NCBI GenBank assembly: GCA_963969395.1
Contig: OZ017797.1
Coordinates: 35,402,001 to 35,466,000, forward strand
DNA length: 64,000 nt
Reading direction: 5' to 3'
From: Pseudoscleropodium purum
Taxonomy: Eukaryota; Streptophyta; Bryopsida; Hypnales; Brachytheciaceae
In this document: positions 1-12,003 of the stretch, in pieces
Numbering within the stretch: the stretch's first letter is position 1
How the letters are laid out: each line of letters begins with the position of its first letter
Position numbers and translations under genes: made by a program
The notes under the pieces: model-generated
The model's database searches: none
What the model was told of the DNA's origin: nothing
Seen by the model: only the letters and a program-made list of their open reading frames with translations

Positions 1-1440
1 TCTTGTCTACATGTGAAGCTTTCATTCATTCTATTTGGATTAGTGATTTGAAAGTTATGAACCATCTTGTTTTTTGGGCAATTTGAGCATCTTCTTGAAA
101 AAATTACTTGTAGGATTCATTTTTTATTATGATTTTCACAATTTAAAAAAAAATTGCTAAAACAATCTCATTATTGGAATTATTGTGTTGCAAGCCCACC
201 TTGAGGCTATTAAAGGTTTAGTTTCTCTTTCAATTTTGGACCTACTTCTACATAACTATTTTTTAAAGAATGAAAAACAAGTTGTTGTTTTTTAAACTTT
301 TTTTTTAAACTATCAAGGTAATTTTTCAACACAAATTTTTTTTCATAAAAACAAAATGTAAAAATCTTCTCCTTATTTTTCTATCGATAAATTCTTATTT
401 TGTGACTAGTAGCTTCTAGCTTATTTTGGGTCTTTGGTTCTAAAGATAAATGAAATTTTTTTTAAATTTTGTCATTAGCACTAAATAATAAGTTTCAATG
501 TTTTTTCCTTAAACATAAAATATATGCAATAAATAAAAGGGTTATTTCTTCTTAGCACTGTACCAAACATAACTAATACTTTGATTGCACCTGGTTTTTA
601 CCCTAGGCATAAATGTAAAATTTATCCCATATTTCATAGTTGACTAGCCAATCAAAGATGAAGTACAATACATTTACTAATAGAAAACAAGTTGTAGTTC
701 AATATTTGTCTAGTGTTCAAAATTTATTAATACGAAAAAATATTTTTGTTTTCTTTTGAAATGTTTCTTTTCTTTTCCACAAATTAATTGAGGTTGAAGA
801 TTTAGTCAACAATTGAGGACTTATTGTGCTATAAATTTGAAACTATTATATTATAAAAAATTTCACAAAAAATTGGAATTCTCATAGATTATATTTTTGT
901 TTGGATGGGAAGCTTTGAATCATTTCATTTAGATTTCTTGTGAGAAAGTTATAGAATTTTTTTTGAACAATCAAAACATCTTTTTGAAAAAACAACTTGT
1001 AGAATTCATTTATAAATTCTATTTTCATAATTTCTCGAAATTTTTTTTTCAAAAGGTTAAGATTTCATGCTAGAATAATATCAAAAGGCTAGGATCTCAA
1101 AAATCTCACCTTTGAGATTAGTGTGTTTCAATTTTGTCTTAGAGCTATTAATAGTATAGTTTTCCTTTCAATCTTGAATTTGTTTTTATTTCATAAATTT
1201 CTAATGAATAAAAATTAAGTTTGAATTTTTTGAATTCCTATTTCTAAATCTTCAATTCAATTTTTCAACATAAAAAATTTCTAAAATTTCTCGTACATAT
1301 TTTAACAAATAGTCTAGTTTTAAATTCTAAAGTTAGATATGCAAAAAAAAATTTAAGTTTTTTGCTCTTTGCAATAGAAATGACATCTTCGAGTGTTTGT
1401 TTTAATGGACAATGGACCTTGGGACTTTAGGTGTTATAAT
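1..1440. repeat. Decayed AT-rich repeat, TTTAGGGGTTAA family (cut by window edge)
   Basis: No gene is visible. The sequence shares internal phrases with repeats at about 28.6-29.6, 34.3-36.3, 41.6-42.5 and 53.3 kb: an AAGCTTT..ATTCATT block followed by a TTTGGATTA..TGAAAGTTAT block occurs near 15-60 and again near 910-955. The right end near 1375-1436 resembles the family's end (GAGTGTTTG, later ACTTTAGGTGTTAT). I take it as one or two decayed copies of the family described at 50495-53637. Similarity was judged by eye. Confidence 0.45.
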
Positions 1441-2214
1441 AATCACAATGTGTTGAATATGTGAATTATGTTGGTTTTGTAATATTTCAATACTTTTTTG
1501 GAATTGAGAGTATGGAGTAGCATTAGCCATTGTAGAGAGAGTGTAGTTTGCAACATGAATTATTGTTACATCTTAATGCTTTTGCATTTGAAATATTTGT
1601 TGAATATGACAATGAATTCAAATTATATTTTAAAGCTATATGATGCTTTTTTAGGTTATGCTTTTTTGTACAAAGACTAAACATTACAAAAATTTTGAAC
1701 CATGCAAAGGACCCTTAAGAATTTTTTTTTTGGCACCTTGCAATGCAATTACAGAAAATTAAAAAAGTATTTTCAAAAAAGTCTAATGTGGTGCTGAAGT
1801 GGCACAAGTAGTGCCACATCAGTAGTGTTCATTAAAAGAAATAAAAAAACCCTGGAATTCCTCTCTAATTGCACCAAGGGAGTTGAAACTCGCAGCCTTT
1901 TGCAAGGTTCAGAATTTTTGTAATGGCTTCTAACTCACATAATTGATTCAACCAATTTCTACAATAATGTGTAATATGTTGTATACTACAACTTTTGTAA
2001 ATCTACTTTTCACTTTGTCCATTGATGCTTATGGTATAATTGTTTGAATGAAGTTTCAAATCCATAGTCATTTTCTTTCATCACCGTTCCTTACTCACAA
2101 TGTAGTTAATTCACTATTGTTGAATGAACTAATTAAAAATAATACAAAATATGAATGCAAAATTTGAAATTGGCTTTTTCCAATAGTGATTTGCTAAAAA
2201 TTGAAATTGTATAT
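1441..2214. other. AT-rich intergenic DNA, nothing recognised
   Basis: Only short chance reading frames occur here, including a 60-codon frame at 1498-1680 that resembles no family known to me. No RNA gene, repeat boundary or promoter element stands out. Confidence 0.5.
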
Positions 2215-3558
2215 TGTTGCAAGAAACAAGTGTCTTTTTTTTTGTCCCCTTGACCTTAGACAAGTGGTTTCTTGCTCCTAACTTTTGTATTATATGTCTA
2301 TTTTCTATGATATTTGAAATGAAGGAATTATTTGGTAGTTTTAGATATAAATTAATTTTTTCTAATTTAAAAAACTTGATTACCATATATAAAATAGCTC
2401 CAACTAGATGTCTATTTTGACGATTTTGGAGTTTTTTAGTATTGTTTCCAACCCAAAAATAAAAATTTGAAGGTTAAAATTAGAAAATAAAGACTTCTAC
2501 TAAAATTACATAAATCTATAGAGTGATTTTCTGAAAATAATAAAGTGCCTACCTTCCACAAGTGCTCAAAGTATTCTACCTTTGCACACATGTAGTGAAC
2601 ACAATTTTTTTCCCAAATATTCAAATGGTTGTAAGGAAGCATCTTTAAGTTAGGAAAAATGGGGATTTTAGTTTATTTTTTTGAATTTTCTTACTATTTT
2701 CTAAAAATCAAATTTCAAAGTATGGATAGTCAAGGGACACTTGTCGTATTTGGTACAAAACAACTTCAATAGAGGAATATTGTGACTGTTAGAATAATTT
2801 TCTTAAAAATAAAATAAAATATGGATAATTTGTAAAGCATTCAAAGTAGTACATGTATGAAAATTCAGGCTAAGAAAATTTATCTCTAAAAGTTATGTAC
2901 AACTAAAGAGTGATGAGAAAAGCCAGAAAATACATACTTTTGAGTTTGATTTTTATAAAATAGTAAAAATAGTCAAGTAATTCAAAAATATGAGAGATTT
3001 ACTAAAACTTTAGAAAATATCTCATAGATTTGTGTAACTTTAATATTACAAATATAACTCCAAGTATTACATTTTTGACTTTTAAATTTGTATTTTGGTT
3101 TAGAATTATTACTAAGACCCCTTAAAGTGGCAAAGGTACATATCCAATTGGAGGTAGTTTAAAAATAATAAATGAATTTTAAAAAATTAAAAATAAACAA
3201 AGGAATGACTAGAACTACATGTATTTTACCTTCAAATTTCATAGAAAATAAACATACAACTTAAAATTTATGAGTAAAAAACCACATATCCAAAACCAAG
3301 GGGGCAATAAATAAGACAAATGGTTTTTGCAATGACCTATATCTATTTTCTTATATTTTTTACAGTCTTTTTTAAGTTTTTTTGTGTATAAATTTTAGAG
3401 ATAAAGTTTTTTAGTCTTGAATTTTTACAGATGTACTACTTTGAATGCTTTATAAATTATCCATATTTTATTTCATTTAAAAAATATTTAATTTGAAAGC
3501 CATAGTATTTCAATACTAAGACTATTATGAGCAAACAGTGACAAGTGTTTCTTGCAAC
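2215..3558. mobile_element. Composite foldback-type element with GTTGCAAGAAAC ends
   Basis: The left end reads GTTGCAAGAAACAAGTGTC (2215-2233) and the right end GACAAGTGTTTCTTGCAAC (3540-3558), a near-perfect inverted repeat. Inside, about 2780-2940 is repeated in reverse complement at about 3380-3500 (shared words such as AAATATGGATAATTTGTAAA and CATTCAAAGTAGTAC), giving long inverted arms. The part 2735-3343 is closely related to the insertion at 56211-56926 inside the piggyBac relic, so this copy may be two elements nested. No coding capacity is seen. No clear target duplication was found. Confidence 0.55.
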
Positions 3559-4989
3559 TACCCATGTACTTGACAATTGTATACAACCATTTATACTCAT
3601 TATGTGAATTATATATATAAAAGTTGATTGAAAAAACTAATAGCTAGAGGTTTTGCAAACTCATGAAAGCTTAAGATGAAAAAAAATGTTGAATTTTGAA
3701 ACAAGAGGATAAACTCTAGTCAAGAATTCAACCAAAAATTTATTTTCAAAATAGATAAGTAATGATAAATTATGTTCTATTATTTTATCACATTTTATAA
3801 ACAAATTGTTTATACCAAGATGATTAACCCTTTATCTTGAAGTATTTACATAATACAATACATACTTTATAAATAATTATTATACTAATTTCACAACAAT
3901 GCAATTTTTATTTCAAAAATGATCAATCACTAGTAATTAAATCAAATAAACAAGTTGTAATCACTATAATGACAATTGATTCAATTGAAAAACATCAAAG
4001 GTTTTCTTTAAAGAGAGTTATATTTTTTATGTGTTTAGGATATCTTAGACAAATTGCTTTATTATGCTAAATTTTGTAAAAAGTAGTGTACTTTCATATT
4101 GCCTTTTAAGCTTATTTCATATCTATTAGTCTAATAAAAGTATATATATTATTAGTTAAAAGGATACATAAACAAACAAACTAAGATATTTATATTATTT
4201 ATATGAATATCAAGTTCAACTTTAATAAAAATGTTATTACAAATGCCCTCAAGCAAGTATCTTAACCCCTTAGTAGCCTTAGTCTTGTGGAAGAATGCAA
4301 AAAATATGAAAATATGAAATTATTTGAGGTATACTATTTAGGACAAAAATGAAACATGAAAATAATCAATTATATGGTTTTTCAATTTATGCGCTTAAAA
4401 TATCTATAAGCATAAGGATTAATAAAAAAAATAATTTTCCAATTGAAAGATTATGATGCTTAGCTATAAGGTGAATATCATTGACTTCTATAGGTAATGC
4501 CTCTATATTCAAAATGCTTCAATATAGGTGAACATCTAAGCTTTAAAATATTATAGAAAAAACAAGGAAATTGTAGAGTTTGTTGTTTTGAATTCCAATG
4601 ATGTTTAAAAGTGAAAAATAATTCAATAGATTAATTCATGGATAACTTATATTGAAAAACAATTAATGATAGTGAAAGATGAAAGTATGGTGATTTATTT
4701 TAATCATTAGAAGAGATTGGGGGGTTGAAGGGCTATTTCAAGTTAATTCCTTCGACACTGTTTCTTTGGCAAATCTGGAACAATCATTATCAAATTTAAA
4801 AAACAATTTGGAGTGAAAAAAAGAAAAAAATTTATTTTATTTTTATTTCAATTTTTTTTGGTGATATGGTAGTTGTTTTGCCACGTTAAGCAATATCTAT
4901 AAGCTATTGCGAGGTTGTTTCTTCAATGTTGGTAGTTCAAAAAACTTATAGCCCTTCAAGGGAGTTGAAAATCTTTTAATGATTGATGC
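3559..4989. other. AT-rich intergenic DNA
   Basis: About 80% A+T with homopolymer runs and no reading frame of interest. No recognised gene or element boundary. Confidence 0.5.
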
Positions 4990-5420
4990 ATTAATATGAC
5001 TAAAAAAGAAGAAAGTCATGATAATTACTCATATGACCATTTCTAATGGTATATTATACCTTGAAACTCAAAAAATTAATGTTATAAATGGTGAAAGAAA
5101 TTTTCTACTTCTTCATGAGGGCATTTGTTCAACTGTTTGTCAAGTTGTTTACTTGTTCATTAAACAAACGGCCGGGTATATGGATAGACGACTAGTTGAA
5201 TAATTAGTTTGATATTCAAAATGCCCTTGTAGCGACTTTGTTTTGTCATTTACAATTTGAATTTTTTGAATTTGAAGGTATATAATATACCGTTGAAAAG
5301 ATATTTTTAAGACCTTTTCAATGGTATATTGCAGGCCTTAAAACTAAAAAAATTGAGGTTGCAAATAGTGAAAAAAACTTCTACTAGTTTAAAATGAATG
5401 TTCACTTGACTACCATTTGT
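4990..5420 (+). repeat. Two-copy degenerate tandem duplication, period about 290 bp
   Basis: The stretch near 5038-5130 (AATGGTATATTATACCTTGA, AAAATTAATG, AAATGGTGAAAG, TTCTACTTCTT) recurs near 5319-5400 (AATGGTATATTGCAGGCCTT, AAAATTGAGG, AAATAGTGAAAA, TTCTACTAG). In both copies it is followed by a TTTGTCAAG..GTT/CATTTGCTTG phrase. The 61-codon frame at 5018-5203 covers one unit and is probably fortuitous. Confidence 0.45.
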
Positions 5421-8400
5421 CAAGCCATTTGCTTGACCACCATTTATTAAGTTGTGACTTGTGTGTGCATTGTTTTTTAAATTGTTTATCAGATTGTCGT
5501 ATAAAGTGTAACATTCATTAAGTTGTTCATACGTTCATTTTACTACGAATAATTTTTATAAATGGTTGTTTTATTTTACATTGTCTATTGTATTTGAATG
5601 TTTAAACATTTAATTTTCAAACTTAATCTTTCTTTCGATGTCTCATTTTGTTAACTTTGTTTTTTTATAATGATCAAATTAATTACAAATATAGCATTAT
5701 AATTTAGTTATATTCAAGTATAAATTTTTTTTTTTCATTTGTACATTTGAAAATCATATATAAAAATGAATTTTGTTTGGAGTGATTGTTCATTGTATTA
5801 TTTTTATGAGAGTGATGTATAAATGAAAGATTTTATATAAAAGATTTTTTTAACAATCTGCCTTTTACAATATCACATTTTCTTTATGTAACAATAATGT
5901 TTTTGTAGTGAATTGCAACAATACAATGCATTATATATCATAGAAAAGAGTAGTTGAATCATTAAACATGACATTAATATTGAAACAAAATTTCATAATT
6001 CAATTGAAAAGGGCTTTAAATAAACACAAAAGTGAACTAATCATTAACTATTACAACGCAAAAGTTAAATATGAGGCAAGAAACATAATTTAATGACTTT
6101 GTAAAATTTTATTTTTTATTTTTTATTTATATGAATTGCTTATGTATATAAATTAATTTTTTTTAATATAATTATGTAGTTACAAAATGTTTATTGGAGT
6201 CTTTATATTGTTATTTCATTTTATGACTAAAAACATTGAGAAAAGTATGTAATTTTCATGTAATACGCATGATAGCATTAACAAAATGACATTTTTATGC
6301 AATCTTTTTTAATGTTGTATTGATTATGTTTTAAATTGCTTACATTGTGTTTCATTTATATAATGAAAATTGAAAAATATGTATTTAATTTTATGTTTAT
6401 GATATTTATGAAAGAAAAATAAAACACTTCCACGTGTGTATTTTTTAAATTTATATTATTATATTGTTGCTTGGAAACACTTTCATTTGTAATATGTACC
6501 AATTGTTTCAATTTTTCTTAATTTAAAAAAAAAATAAAAAAGATTTTACATATAATTATAGGAATGTTACTTTTAGTATGCAATTAATAAGTAATTATTA
6601 TTATATTCGGATTCTATGAAGTATAAAATTATTAAAAAAAATTGAATGCAAAAGTAGGAAAGTATGATGATTATAAAAGCTTATGATTGTTGTATAGAAT
6701 AATATAATTTTTTTACTAAAGTACTGAAATAACTACTACATATTTATTATTTTTTTTATGAGAGTGTTAGAATGACAAATGCATTGAAAAGCAGAATTGC
6801 CAATTATCATAATGTTTGTGTTAAAAATCGAATATTATAATTAAATAATAATGTATGAATAAAAAATTATAGTATGAAAATATATATGAGTAATTAGAAT
6901 TAATTTTTTATTTTTGATATTAATTAAACAAATAAAGAATTTGTTGAATATATTTAATGTTTGTTATAAGAATTTATCTTAAACTACGTTGAGTAGTATT
7001 GTTGAACATTTAGTAATTTTTTATATTTTTCATTATTTTTATAGATCTTTTAAATCTTTGTTTTGTAATGATTTTAAAGTGGTTTTAAGAGTTTGGTTGT
7101 TGTACAAAATAAAAATCATGTTTTTTTATGGAAAAAATGTGAATATTGGGAATGTATATGTATTGTAAAAAGTTTACAATTCTTTTTAGATGAAGTTTAC
7201 AATGATTTTTAAGTTTAAGTGAATGTAGAGATAAGTAAGAATGTAGCTTGAAAATGGTTATATGCTATAAATTCAACATTTGTGATTAAAATATAATAAT
7301 TCTACAAAGGTTATATATTATTTATGATGTATAATTGTCATATCTAAATGATATATTATGAACATTTATTTAAAGATCTCATGACTGATAAATTTCAGTT
7401 CAAACTAATTTTATCAATAAAGTATTCACTATTTAAATTTATGACCATACTTATAGACAAAAAATTAAAGATAACAAAGATTATTAAAATTTGATAGCCT
7501 TTAATATTAGGCAGTTATTATAAATTGTCAATGATTTAATGAATCAACAATGTTCATTGAGTTTAAAATGTACATTTAATAATCTGACTTAATATCTAAA
7601 TACTTTAGCATGTTATTCTATAATTTGCAATAAAAGATTGGGAGGTTTTCAAATACACATTTATTCTTTATTTATTTGATTATACTTTGAGGTTATAAAC
7701 AAAAAGTTAAATTAAAATGAACTTTTTATTTTTGTATTTTTTATTTGGATATGTATTTGTAACTAAGTCTTATTGATTTACGGAGAGATTCTTATACTTA
7801 ATTAAAAAAATTACATTTCATATTGGTACTAAATAATAGTCTTTAATAAATTTTTGTGAATCATATGTTATCATCATCATTAGAGTATGCTATCAATGAC
7901 CAAATTTTTGACTTGTTTTTTGAAAATGATTGTGTTTTATACTTAGTTTAGCATCTATTTCATTTCATGTGAAAATAATAACATGCATATGAGGGCTTAA
8001 AACATTTGATGCACCTCATTAACATAACATTTGTTCATTGGTGTTTTTAAAATGAGCACAAGTGAGGCCTCTAACCTTATAGAGTTTATAAAGACTTCTT
8101 TACAGACTTGATATTCTTTTATCAAAACTTGTTTTAATATTTAAGGTTAATATTATATACTTTATATTAGTGAAAATTGGTACTTGCAACTATTTTTGAT
8201 TTGTACAATTTTATATTTAAGCATTGTTACTCTATATAGGAAAAATAATATGTCACTTTTAGAAAAAATAGTACCTAAATTACCAAAACATCAATAATTT
8301 CTTACTAAATTAGATATTATAATGTCGATTTTTACAAATTTCTATTAACTATATCTAAATTAACAAAATAGTCTTATTTTTTTTGTTAATTTGGATAATG

Positions 8401-8562
8401 CAATTACCACATCAACAAAAATTTGTTAATTTTTTTGAAATCTTTTGAAATCTTTAAAAAAAAATTTAAATATTAAAAAAAAATTATATTCTTTTCAAAA
8501 ATTTTGGGAATTTTCAATATATGATGTAAATTTCAAAATAAAATAACTACACAATGTGGTAT
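5421..8562. other. AT-rich intergenic DNA, nothing recognised
   Basis: Very AT-rich (mostly W homopolymers and ATTATA-type words) with no reading frame above 60 codons on either strand. I see no RNA gene, transposon terminus or regulatory motif that I could defend. Confidence 0.5.
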
Positions 8563-8925
8563 CTATTAAAGACAACAGACTTTTTGGGTGATTTTGGTCT
8601 TATAAATGAATTTTTTTCAAAAATCTTTGAACCAAAAAAAAATTGTTGAATTAAGTTGTTTTCACTTCCAACAATCCGTTTGAGATTTCAATTTTTCAAT
8701 CAAAAGTTACAGACAAAATTCAAAGAGGAGTGAAAATGAAGATTTTTTTTAATATTTTTAAACACCTTCTTTAATTTTTGTTCAAAACTTTAAATTTAAA
8801 GATTTAAATCTCAAATAGATTATTGGAGGTGAAAGATAACTCAATTTAAAAACTTTAGTTAATTCAAAATTTTTTGAAAAAAACTATTTATGAGGTGAAT
8901 ATTGCCTCCAAAGTTTGTTGATTTG
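8563..8925. mobile_element. Palindromic MITE, CAACARACTTT family, copy P1
   Basis: The whole segment folds back on itself. The left arm starts CAACAGACTTTTTGGGTGAT and the right end reads GCCTCCAAAGTTTGTTG. Matching internal blocks are AATGAATTTTTTTCAAAAAT and its partner, CAATCCGTTTGAGATTT against AAATCTCAAATAGATTATTG, and ACAAAATTCAAAGAGG against CTTTAATTTTTGT. Related copies lie at 13429-13990, 14754-15108, 57466-57815 and half a copy near 61770-61950. Non-coding. Target duplication not resolved. Confidence 0.6.
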
Positions 8926-8996
8926 AAGTGATCGTAAGAAAAAATTTAAAATAGTACATAAATAAGTTTTTACACCATTTACAATCATGTGAAATT

Positions 8997-9013
8997 ATAA
9001 ATGTTGCAATGGT
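8997..9013 (+). repeat. LINE target-site duplication, left copy
   Basis: ATAAATGTTGCAATGGT is present exactly here and at 11987-12003, flanking the LINE. A perfect 17-bp duplication is typical of target-primed reverse transcription and dates the insertion as fairly recent relative to the surrounding decayed DNA. Confidence 0.95.
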
Positions 9014-11919
9014 GCTGAAAGAAGCGGTCAATTCTTTAGCGAAAGCGGTTGCCATAGGGGAAGATGGATTTCCACCGGAATTTTATCAAGAATGCTTCGA
9101 AGATATCTACCTCCCTCTACTCAAGGCAATTCAGGAAATCTTTAAAACTGAACACATGCCTCCTAGCCTCAATGAGGGACTGATAGCCCTACTACCTAAG
9201 GATGGAGACCCTACGGAGGCCAAAAACTATAGACCCATTTCGCTGCTTGGCGGATTCTACAAGATCCTAGCCAAGATCCTAGCCCTAAAGATACAACCCC
9301 TCTTTCCAGGACTAATAAGACCATCGCAGACAGGGTTCATACAAGGACGGGACATAGTGGAAAACATCTTCTTAGCTCAGGAAGCTATGACATGGGCAGT
9401 TAAAAGCAATCAGGACTTGGCCCTATTGATGTTAGACTTCGAAAAAGCTTTTGATAGAGTCAATTGGGACTTCATGGCAAGGACACTAAGGAAATTGGGG
9501 TTCAGTGACCAACTTACCCAATGGATAAAGGCGCTTTACTCCAACGCATCTGCAGCTGTGATTGTAAATGGAGAAGCAGGGGAGAGTTTTGCCTTATCTC
9601 GATCCGTCTGGCAGGGATGCCCTCTGGCCCCATTTTTATTCATCCTGGTCACGGAATCCCTGGGATACCTACTGCAAGCCGAGGAACACGGAATATAGGG
9701 ATTAATACTTCCTAACAAAGAGGAGGTCCGAGACTCAGCCTTTGCAGACGACATGTCCCTGTTCCTGCAAGCAACCCATGAGAACCTTAATAGAGCTGCA
9801 GTCCTAATAGAGCTTTACTGCTTGGCATTAGGAGCCAAAATAAACTGGAGCAAATCCAAAGCCATATGGGCTTTAGCAAAACCTAGAGACCTAAACTGGG
9901 GCCAACTCATGGGTATACAATGGTTAGCAGAGGGAGAAGGCACACGATACCTAGGAATAAAAGTCGGCTTCAACCTCCCAACAACAACCAACTTCCAAGA
10001 ACTGATGGCAAACCTCTCCACCAAGCTAAAATACTGGGCAACAAAATACCTTTCACTTGCTGGACAGGTACTCATCTGCAACCAAGTCATGTTGGCGACA
10101 TGTTGGTACACGGCAGCCTGCACGATCATCACAGCCAAAAATGCGAACTAGATTAGAGGATTGGTGAGGAATTACATCTGGTTAGGGACGGACAACAAGA
10201 CAGACAGGGCAAAGCTCAAATGGACAGCATGCATCACACCAACAACGGAGGGAGGCCTTCAATTGCTAGATCCGTACCTGCAAGCTAGAGCGCTCCTTGC
10301 TAAGTTTGTAGTAAAGGGCCTCACTCCAAGCCCAGCTCCATGGAAATCTCTCCTACAAGCCAACTTAGAAACCTTAAGACCCACAGACTCCAAAAAATGG
10401 CCAACTTCCATGGAATGGCTCTTTTCCAAGGCTAAGTTGCACCTGGCGCAAGTCTCTCCGCTAATGAAGAGTATCATTAGCTCCTTTAGAGCAGTAGCAG
10501 TGTTGCTAAGAAGACAGAAATCCCAAGACGCAGATCAATGGTAGTGGCAGCCCTTATTCGGAAATAGAAACATCACCGACATACAAGGGATCTAATTAGA
10601 GTGCGCGAAAGTGAAAGGACTGCATAATTGGACGAAAATTGGAGTGAGGCGAGTTGGAGACCTCTATAACTTCGACAAAGAAGACTGGATCAAGCATAAT
10701 CAGATTATGCCTCTGCTACCCCCCCAATTCAGAGGAGAACAAGGGAAACACCTACATCACAGCATCATAGCCAAAATTCATTAGGATCCTAGATCCAAGC
10801 TCACTGTGAAGGTAGGGTAGTGGTTGGGGGATGCAACGGACGAGGGAATACACACAGCGCTATGGATAAAGGGAATCCAGACTGAACCCTAGAGGATCAT
10901 GGCGGAAGCGTTTAGGGTTTCCTACAAAATAGGAGAGCTACTGCATCCTCCCATAGAATTTCATGGTGCTCATGGCAAACTGGTAGCAATTAGACTCACC
11001 TGCTGGTCAGCAAGTGTCCAAGCCTTTACGGATTTCGATCCTGAAATTCCTCCCAAACCACTAGACAGAGGGTGGATTTACGGTAAAGCCCCGGTCGTGG
11101 ATTTAAAATGGGACCCTAAAGACTGGACATGGAGGGCAACAAAAGGCTTCCAGGAAGCAACTTTTTTCAAATACACCACCAAACGCGGCTACAACTCCCA
11201 GCTAGTTGATACGGGCCAAGAAAGCCACGCCACCAAAGAACTCCAAAGAACTCAACACCCTAGGCTGGTCCAAGAAAGACTAGCTCCAGCTCCACGCTTT
11301 TCTGTGGCAAAAAGCAAGACCCCGCAAGATCAACGCATTCCTATGGGCTTTACTTAACAAAACCCTAGCCATCGGAGATTGGTTGCAGCGCATTGGGCTC
11401 CAAGGGATCAGCTGCAAACACTACCGACTTAATGCTCTGGAAACACAAGCGCACCTGTTCTTTTCATGTCTCTTTGCTGCAGAAATCTGGCGGAGATTCC
11501 ACTAGCTGGCGAGCAGCTCCACTTTCCCCCCGCTCACGGACTGGAACAACACCAAATTCGGCCACTTCCGCACCGTGAGCTTTGCCAAGTTTGAGGTATA
11601 CTCCTTCCAACCTTGGGACTTCCTTCGCGCTTTCATCTTGTGGTTCATCTAGACTGAGAGATGCTCGGCAGTTTTCCACACCGGCATCCCCTCGATTGAA
11701 GTTGTGCTCGCTTGCGCTTGGCAAACGTACATTCAAAGTAGTATTGCTGTTTGAAGGGAAATCTCCGACAGCTGTAGGTCTTTAGACATTAGGGAAGAAC
11801 TTAAAGCTAGATTTCGAACTGATTGGTGTTTTACTGATAGTCACTTCTGTAGTTGGACCCTAAATCTTCCGGCTTGGCACTTCAAGCCACCGTTGTACTT
11901 TTCTCACAGAATTAATTGA
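9014..11919 (+). pseudogene. LINE ORF2 fragment: reverse transcriptase plus zf-RVT domain
   Basis: One reading frame runs from the 5' truncation to about 11232, then continues in the next frame to TGA at 11917. Reverse transcriptase blocks are clear: NYRPISLLGGFYKILAK, PSQTGFIQGRDIVENI, LLMLDFEKAFDRVNWDF and the catalytic FADDMSLFL (near 9740). Downstream come the thumb/connection region and a zf-RVT-type segment (KINAFLWALL..., then ETQAHLFFSC near 11440-11470). Premature in-frame stops are at 9696, 10149, 10542, 10593, 10782, 10818, 10890, 11281, 11503, 11650 and 11752: nine TAG, one TAA, one TGA, mostly where Gln would fit. The frame change coincides with a tandem 10-bp duplication at 11233-11252. 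Dead copy. Family assignment is firm; clade within plant LINEs is not. Confidence 0.93.
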
Positions 11920-11986
11920 TGGGGCTTTAGTCTTCGCGTTTCTAGGTTGCCCCCCCCTTGTTTTTCCCTTCGGGGTTTTTAAAAAA
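9014..11986 (+). mobile_element. 5'-truncated LINE (L1-type non-LTR retrotransposon)
   Basis: This 2,973-bp insertion is bounded by identical 17-bp target duplications and ends in a short A run (11981-11987). It begins inside the reverse transcriptase domain of ORF2, so ORF1, the endonuclease and the promoter are missing, the usual result of aborted reverse transcription. Base composition (near 50% GC) contrasts sharply with the flanks. The 3' untranslated part after the native-looking stop at 11917 is only about 67 bp and contains a C7 run (near 11951-11957). The element cannot move by itself. Confidence 0.95.
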
Positions 11987-12003
11987 ATAAATGTTGCAAT
12001 GGT
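11987..12003 (+). repeat. LINE target-site duplication, right copy
   Basis: Identical to 8997-9013. It directly follows the A-rich tail of the LINE, fixing the 3' end and the + orientation of the element. Confidence 0.95.

Noticed and set aside
9815..10138. Antisense 107-codon frame within the LINE
   Set aside because: It is the complement of the reverse transcriptase reading frame, with no motif of its own.
9696..11754. Alternative genetic code reading TAG/TAA as Gln
   Set aside because: The LINE stops fit such a code, but the same genome ends carbonic anhydrase with TAG and CutC with TAA, and a TGA also interrupts the LINE. Decay at CAG codons is simpler.
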